Counted from the stretch's first letter, positions 7,877 through 16,587 are shown. The stretch is DNA of 64,000 bases from an uncultured Nesterenkonia sp. (GCA_946222885.1 CAMIAK010000004.1:1-64000), one strand, 5' to 3'. The notes: generated by a model not told the origin, from the letters alone. Numbers and translations are program-made.

Positions 7877-9405
7877 CCGCCGTCGAGCAGCTTCTGCAGC
7901 TCCTCGTCGATCTTGGCGGACTCCTCCTCGCGCTCGGCGCGGCGGGCCTGATAGCCCTGGGGGTCGTCCAGGTCCTGCTCATCGGGCTGGACGTCCGGGT
8001 GGGACCAGACGTCGTCGCGTCCGGACATGCCCTCGGTCTCCCTCAGGTGTGCCCACAGGGCGGCGGCGTCGCGCAGCCGGCGGGGACGCAGCTCCAGTCC
8101 GACCAGTGCGGCGAAGGTGTGCTCGGCCGGCCCGCCGGTGGCCCGGCGCCGGTGCATCGTCTCACGCAGCTTGGGCAGGGACTCCAGGTGCTCGGCGGCC
8201 TGGGAGACGACGTCGTCCACCCAGCCCTCCACCAGGGCCAGCGTGGTCTCGATCCGCTTCAGCGCCGCCTCCTGCATGGGAGTGCGCTCCGGGGTGAAGA
8301 GCCCCTCGCCGAGGACCTCCTGCATGGCCTCCGGGTTGGTGGGGTCGATCTGGGAGGCGGCCTCCTCGATCCGGCTCATGTCGATGTGGATGCCGGCCGC
8401 ATACTGGGCCACGGCGTTGAACAGGTCCTGCTCCAGCCAGGGGGAGCGGGCGAACAGCCGCATCCGGGCGGCCTCGCGCAGCGCCAGGAACAGCAGGATC
8501 TCCCGGCCGTCCAGCTGCAGGCCCTCCCCGAACTCGCGAACGTTCTTGGGCAGCAGCGCCATGGAATGCCCGGCCAGCGGCAGGCCGATGTCCGAGGAGC
8601 CGTGGACCTCCTTGGCGAGCTCGCCCACGGCCTGGCCCAGCTGCATGCCGAAGGCCATGCCGCCCATGGACTCGATCATCCCGGTTATCTGCTGGGAGCC
8701 CGCGCCGCCCATCATGGAGGCGATCTCCGGGGGCAGTCCTCCGCCCTGCTCGTCCAGCTGCTCCTTGAGGGCTCCGGAGAGGGCCTTGGACACGGACTCG
8801 GCCACCGGCTCGGTCAGCCGCTTCCACGACTCGAAGGTCTCCTCCACCCACTGGGCGCGGGACCAGGCGTGCCCGATGGTTCCCGGGCTCTCGAAGCTGG
8901 TGGCCCCGTCCAGCCACATCTCGGCCAGGCGCAGGGCGTCGTCGATCTCCCGCCGCTCGGCCGCAGAGACGCTCGGGTCATCGCCGGCGGCGGCCTGGCG
9001 TGCCGCCTGACGGGCTATGGACCAGTTCACCGGTCCCTGGTCTTCCTCGGAGGGGTTCTGCATGGCGGAGAACATCGCCTGGACCTGCCCCATGATCTGC
9101 TGCATCATCTGCGGGTCCATCGGCATGCCCATCTGCGACGGGTCGAAGCCCGGAGGCATCCCGGGGAAGCCTCCCTGGCCCCCGGCGCCCTGCCCGCCGG
9201 ACCCCTGCGCGGGGTTCCCGGTGAAGCCCATCGAGGGTCCGCGGCCGGAGGACCCGTCCTTGCCGGCGTCGCCGTCTCCGTCCTGCCTCTCTGCGCCGGC
9301 ACCCGGCATCTGGCCGCCGAAGAGCTGCTTGAAGAACTCCTCCATCGGATCCTGCGGGTTCTCGCCGTCGCCGGACCCCTGGTCGTTCCTGTCGTTCTCG
9401 CTCAT
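7843..9405 (-). CDS. DUF2342-family protein ('zinc-dependent metalloprotease' family)
   Basis: 520 residues. After an acidic Gly/Met/Pro-rich N-terminal third (about 1-110), the rest matches the actinobacterial DUF2342 family: SQQITGMIESMGGMAFGMQLGQ-type glycine segment, LPLAGHSMALLPKNV, REAARMRLFARSPWL and the helical C-terminus. Databases often call the family a zinc-dependent metalloprotease, yet the segment where a zinc motif is expected reads REAAR, not HExxH, so protease activity is questionable. ATG 9405 is preferred because AGGGAG precedes it; ATG 9423 adds six residues. It diverges from the PDZ-S16 gene. Confidence 0.82.
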   Translation of the reverse strand: MSENDRNDQGSGDGENPQDPMEEFFKQLFGGQMPGAGAERQDGDGDAGKDGSSGRGPSMGFTGNPAQGSGGQGAGGQGGFPGMPPGFDPSQMGMPMDPQMMQQIMGQVQAMFSAMQNPSEEDQGPVNWSIARQAARQAAAGDDPSVSAAERREIDDALRLAEMWLDGATSFESPGTIGHAWSRAQWVEETFESWKRLTEPVAESVSKALSGALKEQLDEQGGGLPPEIASMMGGAGSQQITGMIESMGGMAFGMQLGQAVGELAKEVHGSSDIGLPLAGHSMALLPKNVREFGEGLQLDGREILLFLALREAARMRLFARSPWLEQDLFNAVAQYAAGIHIDMSRIEEAASQIDPTNPEAMQEVLGEGLFTPERTPMQEAALKRIETTLALVEGWVDDVVSQAAEHLESLPKLRETMHRRRATGGPAEHTFAALVGLELRPRRLRDAAALWAHLRETEGMSGRDDVWSHPDVQPDEQDLDDPQGYQARRAEREEESAKIDEELQKLLDGGYDGKGSGSES

Positions 9406-9540
9406 CGGACGCTCCCTGCTCATGGTCGCTTCGAGGATGGATGAGACACCAGCGTAGCGAGCACCCAGCCCCCGTGTCTCCGCGCCCGGGCCCCAGTTCG
9501 CCAGGGGATGAAGGGTGGTGAGAGAATGTGCCAGATCACT

Positions 9541-10728
9541 ATGTCCGAGCGCCCACACACCCCTGCCCCTGCCTACGGCGACTTCGTGCGCCCGCAGAGC
9601 TCCGGGCTGCCTCCGGCGATGCCCGCGCCGGAGGGTCTGCAGCCTCCGCGCCGCAGCAGGCCGTGGACGCTGCGCCGGACCGTGCAGACGGCGTCGGGTC
9701 TCTCCGCTCTCATCCTGGGACTGGTCTCGCTGACCGTCCCCAGCCCTTATCTGCTGGAGGCCCCCGGCCCCATCTTCAACACCACCGGCGAGTGGGAGGA
9801 CAGCCCCATCATCTCGGTGGATGGGGCGGAGACCTATGAGACCGAGGGGACGCTGAGCCTGACCACGGTCTACGTCAACGGCGCGCCCACCAACACCGTG
9901 CGGGTGCCGGACATGATCGCCGGCTGGTTCTCCTCCAGCACCGACATCACCCCGCATGAGCTGGTCTACCCCTCCGGGACCACAGCGGACCAGGTCCGCC
10001 AGATGAACACCCAGGCCATGACCAGCTCGCAGGATCTGGCGCTCGCCGCGGCTCTGGAGGAGCTGGGCATGGACTACAGCCAGGAGCTCGCCGTCCTGGA
10101 CTTCACCCCGGAGGCCGCGGAGGCCGGCACCACCGATGTGCTGGAGATCGGGGACCAGGTCGTCTCCGCCGGGGGAGAGGAGATCACCGGCCTGGAGGGC
10201 CTGCGCACCGCCGTGAACGACGCCGCAGGTCAGCCGGTAGAATTGAGCGTGGTCCGCGACGGCGAGGAGATCGACGTCGAGGTCCCCACCTACCAGGAGG
10301 CCGACGGGGAGTACTACGTCGGCGTCATGCTCCAGGGGGAGTTCGACTTCCCCGTGGAGGTGGACATCCATCTGGAGAACGTCGGCGGGCCCTCGGCCGG
10401 GCTGATGTTCACCCTGGGTCTCGTGGACGCGATGACCGAGGAGTCCATGACCGGAGGGGAGCACTGGGCAGGCTCCGGGACGGTGGACCCGGACGGGACC
10501 GTCGGTCCCATCGGGGGCATCGCCCAGAAGGCGGTCGGATCGCAGGACCAGGGCGCCGAGCACTTTCTGGTCCCGCGGGACAACTGCGCGGAGCTGGAGG
10601 GCAGGCTGCCCGGCGGGCTGGAGGCCTACGGCGTCGAGGACGTCGCCGAGGCCCGGCAGGTCGTCGAGGCGGTCCGCGACGGCGACGAGGACTTCCTCGC
10701 GGGGCTCGATCCCTGCGGCAGCGGATGA
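9541..10728 (+). CDS. Membrane-anchored PDZ and Lon-type (S16) serine protease, YlbL-like
   Basis: Single N-terminal transmembrane helix (TASGLSALILGLVSLTV), an extracytoplasmic PDZ-like region (LEIGDQVVSAGGEEITGLEG), then a Lon proteolytic domain. The S16 dyad is visible: serine in NVGGPSAGLMFTLG and lysine in GGIAQKAVG. Homologues are Bacillus YlbL and Mycobacterium Rv3194c. It probably degrades or processes envelope-facing proteins. ATG 9541 gives 395 residues; in-frame ATGs at 9508 and 9526 are possible, the latter directly after GGTGAG. The gene is codirectional with UPF0182 115 bp downstream, the conserved order in actinobacteria. Confidence 0.88.
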   Translation: MSERPHTPAPAYGDFVRPQSSGLPPAMPAPEGLQPPRRSRPWTLRRTVQTASGLSALILGLVSLTVPSPYLLEAPGPIFNTTGEWEDSPIISVDGAETYETEGTLSLTTVYVNGAPTNTVRVPDMIAGWFSSSTDITPHELVYPSGTTADQVRQMNTQAMTSSQDLALAAALEELGMDYSQELAVLDFTPEAAEAGTTDVLEIGDQVVSAGGEEITGLEGLRTAVNDAAGQPVELSVVRDGEEIDVEVPTYQEADGEYYVGVMLQGEFDFPVEVDIHLENVGGPSAGLMFTLGLVDAMTEESMTGGEHWAGSGTVDPDGTVGPIGGIAQKAVGSQDQGAEHFLVPRDNCAELEGRLPGGLEAYGVEDVAEARQVVEAVRDGDEDFLAGLDPCGSG

Positions 10729-10729
10729 G

Positions 10730-10775
10730 CACTGAACATCACTGAACAGCAGCATCACTGAACATCACTGAATAA
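10730..10775. repeat. Short tandem repeat of a ten-base CACTGAA unit
   Basis: CACTGAA occurs at 10730, 10740, 10756 and 10766, as two ten-base pairs (ATCACTGAAC-like) separated by a GCAG spacer. The run begins at the stop codon of the PDZ-S16 gene and ends 69 bp before the UPF0182 start. It is A+T-richer than its surroundings. It may be replication slippage; a regulator-binding site is not excluded. Confidence 0.7.
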
Positions 10776-10843
10776 GGCAGCACAACAACCACACCACGCA
10801 GCCGGGCTCGCACCGAGGTCCAGGAGGCGAAGAGAGGGTAGAC

Positions 10844-13800
10844 GTGAGTTTCTCTCAGGGATTCGGTTCATCGAACCCCTTCGGCGGAGGGTCGGGGAGC
10901 CTGTTCGGCTCCGGCCCCGGCAGGAACGATGACGACGGCGGCTCCGGCCGCGGAGGCTCCGGCGGGTCCGGCGGATCCGGGGGCGGGTTCGGCGGCTTCG
11001 GGGGAGGAGGAAGCGACGCGGGCCGCGCTGAGCGCAGCGGCCCGCGCCGCCCCTCGGCGCTGATCATCACCATCGTGATCATCGCCGCGCTGATCGGCGC
11101 CTTCATGGTCTTCTCCGGCTTCTACGCCGAGATCCAGTGGTACAGCCACCTGGGCTACTCCGAGGTCTTCTGGACCGAGCGTCTGGCCAGGATCGGCATC
11201 TTCGTGGCCGCCTTCCTGCTGATGGCGTTCCTGGTGTGGCTGAGCCTGTGGCTGGCCTTCCGGAACCGTCCGCAGAACCTCAACGCGCAGGTCAACGACT
11301 CGGTGGCCCGCTACCAGAAGTCGCTGGACTCCATGCGCCGCCTGGTCATGCTGGGCCTGCCCGCCCTGATGGGCATGTTCGCCGGCACCACCGCCCAGGG
11401 AGCCTGGGAGACGGTGCTGCTGTTCATCAACCAGGAGCCCTTCGGCAGCACGGATCCGGAGTTCGGCCTGGACCTGGGCTTCTTCGTCTTCACCCTGCCC
11501 TTCCTGGGCTTCCTCAACGGGTTCCTGATCTCCGCGGTCCTGGTGGCCGGCATCGCCGGCATCCTGTGCCACTACCTCTACGGCGGCATCCGCATCGAGC
11601 AGAACGGGAAGTTCGTCGTGGAGACGGCCGCCCGTTGGCACCTCGCCATCACCGGTGCGGTCTTCCTGCTGCTGCAGGGCGTGAACTGGTGGCTGGACCG
11701 CTACGGCACCCTGCAGGACCAGGGCGGCAACTGGGCCGGCGCCATGTACACCGACGTCAACGCGGTCATCCCCGCCCAGACCATCCTGGCGGTGGCCGCC
11801 GTCGTCGTCGCGCTGATCTTCATCCTCACCGCGGTGACCGCCCGCTGGCGCTTCAGCATCATCGGCGCGGCCATGCTGATCGTCACCGCCGTCATCGGCG
11901 GGGCGCTCTACCCGTTCCTGGTGCAGGAGTACCAGGTCCAGCCCTCCGAGCGGACCCTGGAGACCCCGTACATCCAGCGGAACATGGAGATGACCCGCTT
12001 CGCCTACGGGCTGGAGGACCTGGAGCAGACCGACTACGACGCCGAGATGGTCGCCGAGGAGGGCGCGCTCGCCGAGGACGGGGCCAACACGGAGAACATC
12101 CGTCTGCTGGACCCCAACCTGGTCTCCGCGGCCTTCGGGCAGTTCCAGCAGTTCCGCCAGTACTACTCCTTCCCGGAGACGCTGAGCTTCGACCGCTATG
12201 AGATCGACGGCGACCGGCATGACACCGTCATCGCCGCCCGTGAGGTCAACGTGGCCCAGGACGCCTCCTGGGTCAACCAGCACCTGATCTACACCCACGG
12301 CTACGGCCTGGTGGCGGCCAACGCCTCCACCGTCACCCCGGAGGGGCGCCCCGACTTCACCCTGCAGGGCATCCCCACCCACGGTGAGCTGGCCAGCGAC
12401 GAGGACTACGAGCCGCGCATCTACTTCGGCGAGAACTCGCCGGACTACTCGATCGTCGGCGCACCCGAGGGTGCTGACCCGATGGAGCTGGACCGCCCGG
12501 CCTCGGCCGACTCGGACCAGGACACCGTCTACACCTTCTCCGGCGACGGCGGGCCCTCGGTGGGCAACATCTTCAACCGGCTGGTCTACGCGATCCAGTT
12601 CCAGTCCCCGGAGATCCTGCTCTCCGGCGACATGAACGAGGAGTCGCAGATCCTCTACGACCGCCACCCGCGCGAGCGCGTGCAGAAGGTGGCTCCGTTC
12701 CTGGAGGTCGACCAGAACATCTACCCGGCGATCGTCGGCGACCGCGTGAAGTGGATCGTGGAGGGCTACACCACCTCGGACTCCTTCCCGTACTCCACCC
12801 AGCAGCAGCTGGACACCGCGACCACCGACGCCCTCACCCAGGGCGGCCAGGTACTCACCGGACAGGTCAACTACATCCGCAACTCGGTGAAGGCCACCGT
12901 GGACGCCTACGACGGCTCAGTGGACCTCTACGCCTGGGACCCGGAGGATCCGGTCCTGCAGTCCTGGGAGAACGTCTTCCCGGGCACCCTGCAGCCCTAC
13001 GAGGAGATGAGCGCCGAGCTCATGGACCACGTGCGCTACCCGGAGGACATGTTCCGCATCCAGCGCGAGCTGCTCGGCCGGTACCACGTGACCGACCCGG
13101 GCACCTTCTACGAGGGCAACGACGCGTGGTCGGTCCCCTCGGACCCGACCAGCGACGGCGAGAACTCCGTGGCCCAGCCGCCGTACTACATGACGCTGCA
13201 GATGCCCGAGCAGGAGGAGCCCAGCTTCTCCCTGACCGGCACCTTCATCCCGCAGGTGGCCGAGGGTGCCCAGCAGCGCAACGTGCTCTACGGCTTCCTG
13301 GCCGCATCCGGCGACGCCGGCGCCGGCGAGGACGGCGTCAAGCACGACGACTACGGCCAGCTGCGCCTGCTGGAGCTGCCGCGTGACACCGCAGTTCCCG
13401 GCCCGGGCCAGACCCAGGCGAACTTCGACTCCAACGCGCAGATCTCCCAGCAGCTGAACCTGCTGCGCCAGGGAGCCTCCGAGGTGATCAACGGCAACAT
13501 GATCACCCTGCCCGCCGGCGACGGCATCCTGTACGTCCAGCCGGTCTACGTGCAGTCCACCGGCACCGACGCCGCCTACCCGGCGCTGCGCCACGTGCTG
13601 GTCGCCTACGGCGAGGAGGTCGGCTTCGCCGACACCCTGGGCGAGGCGCTGGACCAGGTCTTCGGCGGCGACTCCGGTGCCGCGGTGGCTGAGGGCGCCG
13701 GCGTCGAGGGCGAGGCCGTCGACGACGACCTCGAGCTGCCCGAGGGCGAAGAGGGCGCCGTCGAGGAGGACCCGGAGCAGGCCCCTGAGGAAGAGGAGGC

Positions 13801-14002
13801 TACGGCTCCGGAGGAGGACGAGGACGAGGCTGATGCCCCGACCGCAGGCTCCGGCGACATCGACGAGGTCCGCCAGGAGATCCTCGAAGCCTGGGAGGAC
13901 TCCCAGGAGGCCTTCGAGGAGGGTGACTGGGGCGCCTACGGCGAGGCCCAGGATCGCCTCTCCGACGCCATCGCCGAGCTGGAGAACCTGACCGGCGAGT
14001 GA
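10844..14002 (+). CDS. UPF0182 family large membrane protein
   Basis: 1,052 residues from GTG 10844, preceded by an AGGAGG (spacing long) and GAGAGGG. A Gly/Ser-rich cytoplasmic N-terminus (about 1-65) precedes seven hydrophobic helices (about 66-370), then a large soluble domain, presumably extracytoplasmic, with the family motifs YAIQFQSPEILLSGDMNE and DRHPRERVQKVAPFLEVD. The last 130 or so residues are highly acidic (runs of Glu and Asp) and end in a helical segment. Orthologue of Rv3193c; function unknown. A strong hairpin at 14008 follows the stop. Confidence 0.92.
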   Translation: MSFSQGFGSSNPFGGGSGSLFGSGPGRNDDDGGSGRGGSGGSGGSGGGFGGFGGGGSDAGRAERSGPRRPSALIITIVIIAALIGAFMVFSGFYAEIQWYSHLGYSEVFWTERLARIGIFVAAFLLMAFLVWLSLWLAFRNRPQNLNAQVNDSVARYQKSLDSMRRLVMLGLPALMGMFAGTTAQGAWETVLLFINQEPFGSTDPEFGLDLGFFVFTLPFLGFLNGFLISAVLVAGIAGILCHYLYGGIRIEQNGKFVVETAARWHLAITGAVFLLLQGVNWWLDRYGTLQDQGGNWAGAMYTDVNAVIPAQTILAVAAVVVALIFILTAVTARWRFSIIGAAMLIVTAVIGGALYPFLVQEYQVQPSERTLETPYIQRNMEMTRFAYGLEDLEQTDYDAEMVAEEGALAEDGANTENIRLLDPNLVSAAFGQFQQFRQYYSFPETLSFDRYEIDGDRHDTVIAAREVNVAQDASWVNQHLIYTHGYGLVAANASTVTPEGRPDFTLQGIPTHGELASDEDYEPRIYFGENSPDYSIVGAPEGADPMELDRPASADSDQDTVYTFSGDGGPSVGNIFNRLVYAIQFQSPEILLSGDMNEESQILYDRHPRERVQKVAPFLEVDQNIYPAIVGDRVKWIVEGYTTSDSFPYSTQQQLDTATTDALTQGGQVLTGQVNYIRNSVKATVDAYDGSVDLYAWDPEDPVLQSWENVFPGTLQPYEEMSAELMDHVRYPEDMFRIQRELLGRYHVTDPGTFYEGNDAWSVPSDPTSDGENSVAQPPYYMTLQMPEQEEPSFSLTGTFIPQVAEGAQQRNVLYGFLAASGDAGAGEDGVKHDDYGQLRLLELPRDTAVPGPGQTQANFDSNAQISQQLNLLRQGASEVINGNMITLPAGDGILYVQPVYVQSTGTDAAYPALRHVLVAYGEEVGFADTLGEALDQVFGGDSGAAVAEGAGVEGEAVDDDLELPEGEEGAVEEDPEQAPEEEEATAPEEDEDEADAPTAGSGDIDEVRQEILEAWEDSQEAFEEGDWGAYGEAQDRLSDAIAELENLTGE

Positions 14003-14007
14003 CGATC

Positions 14008-14054
14008 TCGAGCGGTGCGGAGGGGATGAGGTTCCCTCCGCACCGCTCGATTTT
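14008..14054 (+). terminator. Rho-independent terminator of the UPF0182 gene
   Basis: A perfect 17-bp stem (14008-14024 with 14034-14050, core GCGGTGCGGAGGG) and a nine-base loop, followed by TTTT at 14051-14054. It starts six bases after the stop codon. Confidence 0.92.
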
Positions 14055-14085
14055 GCAAGGCGTTCATCAGCCTGTAAGCTATATA
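14053..14085 (+). promoter_or_regulatory. Candidate promoter of the initiator tRNA
   Basis: TTGCAA (14053-14058) and TAAGCT (14075-14080) are 16 bp apart; an overlapping TATATA at 14080-14085 could serve as an alternative -10. The pair lies 23-27 bp before the tRNA in an otherwise G+C-rich region. Confidence 0.45.
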
Positions 14086-14107
14086 AGTCCCGTTCAGGGA
14101 AACCCAA

Positions 14108-14181
14108 CGCGGGGTGGAGCAGTTCGGTAGCTCGCCGGGCTCATAACCCGGAGGTCGCAAGTTCAAATCTTGCCCCCGCAA
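14108..14181 (+). tRNA. Initiator tRNA-fMet (anticodon CAU)
   Basis: Folds as a 74-nt cloverleaf. The acceptor stem CGCGGGG pairs with CCCCGCA except for the first position, a C1:A72 mismatch that marks initiator tRNAs. The anticodon arm is CCGGG-CTCATAA-CCCGG with CAT at 14142-14144 and the three G:C pairs next to the loop that initiators need. The T arm is GCAAG-TTCAAAT-CTTGC. CCA is not encoded. A hairpin terminator follows. Confidence 0.97.
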
Positions 14182-14188
14182 CGAGAAG

Positions 14189-14225
14189 GACGAAGGCCCT
14201 CGCCATATCGGCGGGGGCCTTCGTC
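14189..14225 (+). terminator. Hairpin terminator after tRNA-fMet
   Basis: A 16-bp stem (14189-14204 with 14210-14225) pairs GACGAAGGCCCTCGCC with its complement, with one T-G wobble, around the loop ATATC. There is no clear U-tract, which is common for actinobacterial terminators. Confidence 0.85.
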
Positions 14226-14568
14226 GCGTCTGAGCCCGGGAGGTTCCGGCCCCTCCTACGGACCTTCCCGACGCCCGTCCTGGCCAGCCAGCTCCGCCGA
14301 GGCCCACCCCTCCTGCTCAGGCCCACTCATCTGGGCGGCGGCATACGCAGGACCACTGGGCATAGACGTTCAGGGGATCTTCTTTCGAACTCGCGACCTC
14401 CGGGTTCGCAGGTTCGAAAGGAGATCCCCCGAACACTGAGACTAGTCGTCTCATCCCCGCACTGCCTCTCTTGCTCCCGTTACATCGGCGTCCTTTTTTC
14501 AGGGAGATAGCGCCCCGAATGTTGCTGTTCACAGCCTCAGATGTCCCTGAAAAGTGGACACCGAGGGG
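14226..14568. other. Gene-free stretch between tRNA-fMet and the LysR gene
   Basis: About 340 bp with no reading frame I can support. It holds the large palindrome at 14368-14434 and a further ten-base inverted pair, TTTTCAGGGA (14496-14505) and TCCCTGAAAA (14544-14553), 38 bp apart. The latter is followed by GTGGACACC. The mixture looks like remnants of mobile DNA near a tRNA gene, but no transposase or integrase fragment is visible. Confidence 0.6.
14368..14434. repeat. 67-bp palindrome containing tRNA-like sequence
   Basis: Arms 14368-14390 and 14412-14434 are complementary at 21 of 23 positions (core GATCTCCTTTCGAAC), with a 21-bp centre that also partly pairs (CGCGACC with GGTTCGC). Read on the minus strand, 14384-14406 matches tRNA-fMet positions 14145-14167 at 21 of 23 bases, covering the 3' anticodon stem and the T arm. 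It is therefore either a small inverted, partial tRNA copy inside a palindrome or a structured element that imitates a T arm. Confidence 0.8.
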
Positions 14569-15495
14569 TCAGAGCGAGCGCTCCACCCTCTCGGCCGCCG
14601 TCGTGGTGAGAGCCTCCAAGGTGTCGGCCAGCAGCGACCAGTTCTCGGAGCCGCGGCGCATCACCATCAGGATGGTCCGGACCGGGGCGACTGGCCCGGA
14701 GAGCGGAACCCGCACGACGCCGGGGTGGGTAGGTGCCATCCGCGGCATGAAGGAGACGCCCAGTCCGGCCGCCACCAGGGAGGACACCGCCGTCCAGTCC
14801 TGGGCATGATGGCCTTCCGCCGGGGTGAATCCCGCCTTCGAGCAGTGCTCCAGGATCTCCTGCCGGGATCCCTGTCCCGGTGAGCCCAGGATCCAGCGTT
14901 CCTCGGCCACTTCCAACAGGTCGATCTCGCCTGTCTCGGCGGCCAGGGGGTGCCTCTGGGAGATGATGAGGTCCACCGGCTCCACCACCAGCCGGCGCAC
15001 GGTGAAGCGGGGATGGTCGGCGGCCGGGGTGTGCGGTCCGGCGGGCATGACCACCAGGTCCGCCTCCCGCGAGACCAGCAGCCGCTGGGCCCTGGCGGGC
15101 TCGGTCTCCCGGAGCAGCCACCGGCTCTGCGGGTGCTGGGTCTGCCAGCCGGGCAGTGCCGGCACCACGATCGAGGAGACGGCGAAGACATGGGCGGCGA
15201 TGCGCACCTCTCCCGTCTTCGGGTCGGCGGCATCGGCCAGCGCGCTGCGTGCCCGCTCCTCTGCGGCGTGCAGATGAGGCGCCTCCCGGACCAGCGCCTG
15301 GGCGGCGTCGGTGAGCTCCACGTGCCGGCCCCGGCGGCGCAGCAGCTCAGTCCCCAGCTCTGCGGAGAGCCGCTGCAGCTGCCGCGAGATCCCGGAGGCG
15401 TTCCTGCCCAGCACCTCCGCGGCGGCGTTCACCCCGCCGTACTCGGCCACCGCCTCCAGCAGGGGAAGGGCATCGTCGATGAGTCGCGCAGCCAT
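14569..15495 (-). CDS. LysR-family transcriptional regulator
   Basis: 308 residues. The N-terminal winged helix-turn-helix (LLEAVAEYGGVNAAAEVLGR and NASGISRQLQRLSAELG, residues about 10-60) is followed by a periplasmic-binding-like effector domain (about 85-300). It is divergent from an EamA transporter gene 78 bp away, the classic layout for a LysR regulator that controls its neighbour. A LysR-type palindrome lies between them. ATG 15495 is preferred over a TTG at 15507. The effector is unknown. Confidence 0.88.
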   Translation of the reverse strand: MAARLIDDALPLLEAVAEYGGVNAAAEVLGRNASGISRQLQRLSAELGTELLRRRGRHVELTDAAQALVREAPHLHAAEERARSALADAADPKTGEVRIAAHVFAVSSIVVPALPGWQTQHPQSRWLLRETEPARAQRLLVSREADLVVMPAGPHTPAADHPRFTVRRLVVEPVDLIISQRHPLAAETGEIDLLEVAEERWILGSPGQGSRQEILEHCSKAGFTPAEGHHAQDWTAVSSLVAAGLGVSFMPRMAPTHPGVVRVPLSGPVAPVRTILMVMRRGSENWSLLADTLEALTTTAAERVERSL

Positions 15496-15509
15496 GAGCC
15501 CAGTCAATC

Positions 15510-15526
15510 ATTGCTGAACCGGCAAT
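15510..15526. promoter_or_regulatory. Candidate LysR operator (ATTGC-N7-GCAAT)
   Basis: A perfect five-base inverted repeat with a seven-base spacer fits the T-N11-A form of LysR boxes. It sits in the 78-bp gap between the divergent lysR-type gene and the EamA transporter gene, 15 bp from the former's ATG. Confidence 0.5.
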
Positions 15527-15573
15527 GGAATCCGATGCGATGATGCCGTGGACGCATATGACCCTCACCGGTC

Positions 15574-16572
15574 ATGGTGGTCCGCGTGGAAATTCTCTTC
15601 GCGGTCCTCGCCGCCCTGATGTTCGGCACCGGCTTCTATATGAGCGGCACCGTCAGCCGCCGTCTCGGCCCGGTCACCGTGGCCTATTGGACGCAGTACG
15701 GTGTGGTCGCCGTCGCGCTGGCGCTGCTGCTCGGCCAGCCTGTGGTCCGGTGGAGCCCGGAGGCTCTGATCTGGGGCACGGTGGGCGCGCTGGGCGGCGT
15801 CGCCGGCTCGCTGTGTCTCTACGCCGCGCTCTCCCGCGCCACCTTCACCCTGGCTGTGGGCGCCTCCACAGTGACGACCACGGTCACCCCCGCTCTGGTG
15901 GCCATGGCCCTGCTGGGGGAGGCGGTCACCATCATGCGGCTGGTGCTGGTCGGGCTTGCGGTGCTGACCGTCTGGCTGCTGGTCTCCCAGAAGCGCAGCA
16001 AGGGTGTGGCGGTGGTGACCTCGCCGCTGCCGGTGGTCAGTCCCCAGGAGGGTGGGAACACCGAAGAGGAGGAGATCGCCCGCTCCTCCTCCCAGGCGGA
16101 GGCTGAGCTGCCCGGACGTTCCGGGCCGGGCGCAGGGCTGCTGTCCCTGGCCGCGGGGCTGGGCTATGCGATCGAGCTGGTGGGCATCGCCCAGGTGCCC
16201 CGGGAGAGCTTCACCCAAGGGCTCTCCGCTTGGGCGGTGGTCTCCCTGCTGGTCATGCTGGTGGTCTTCATGGTCCGCGGCGGCAGGGACGTCCGCGGCC
16301 GTATGCGTCGTCTGCTGCCCAGCGGCAGCGGGGGAGCGCTGGTGATCCTGGCCGGAGGCTTCAGCGCCACCGGCATGCTGCTGTTCAACATCAGCTCCGG
16401 CAGCATCGGACTGGCCACGACATCCGCCATCGTGGCGGTCTATCCGGCTGTGCCGATCCTGCTGGCGGTGGCGATCCTGCGTGAGAGGCCCAGCCGGCGG
16501 GGGTGGGCAGGGCTTGCCTGCGCGGCCCTCGTGGTCGGGCTGGGCGCTCTCAGCACAGTGATCCAGGGCTAG
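15574..16572 (+). CDS. EamA/DMT-superfamily transporter
   Basis: 332 residues with about ten hydrophobic helices in two EamA repeats (about 5-140 and 185-330), separated by a charged cytoplasmic linker (GGNTEEEEIARSSSQAEAE). Members export or import small metabolites such as amino acids, but the substrate here is unknown. The first repeat has the typical YWTQYGVVAVALALLLGQPV helix pair. Probably controlled by the divergent LysR regulator. Confidence 0.85.
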   Translation: MVVRVEILFAVLAALMFGTGFYMSGTVSRRLGPVTVAYWTQYGVVAVALALLLGQPVVRWSPEALIWGTVGALGGVAGSLCLYAALSRATFTLAVGASTVTTTVTPALVAMALLGEAVTIMRLVLVGLAVLTVWLLVSQKRSKGVAVVTSPLPVVSPQEGGNTEEEEIARSSSQAEAELPGRSGPGAGLLSLAAGLGYAIELVGIAQVPRESFTQGLSAWAVVSLLVMLVVFMVRGGRDVRGRMRRLLPSGSGGALVILAGGFSATGMLLFNISSGSIGLATTSAIVAVYPAVPILLAVAILRERPSRRGWAGLACAALVVGLGALSTVIQG

Positions 16573-16587
16573 CGGCCCCGGGAGCGG

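Noticed and set aside
14384..14406. A second tRNA gene on the minus strand
   Set aside because: Only the 3' anticodon stem and T arm are imitated; no acceptor or D arm can be formed.
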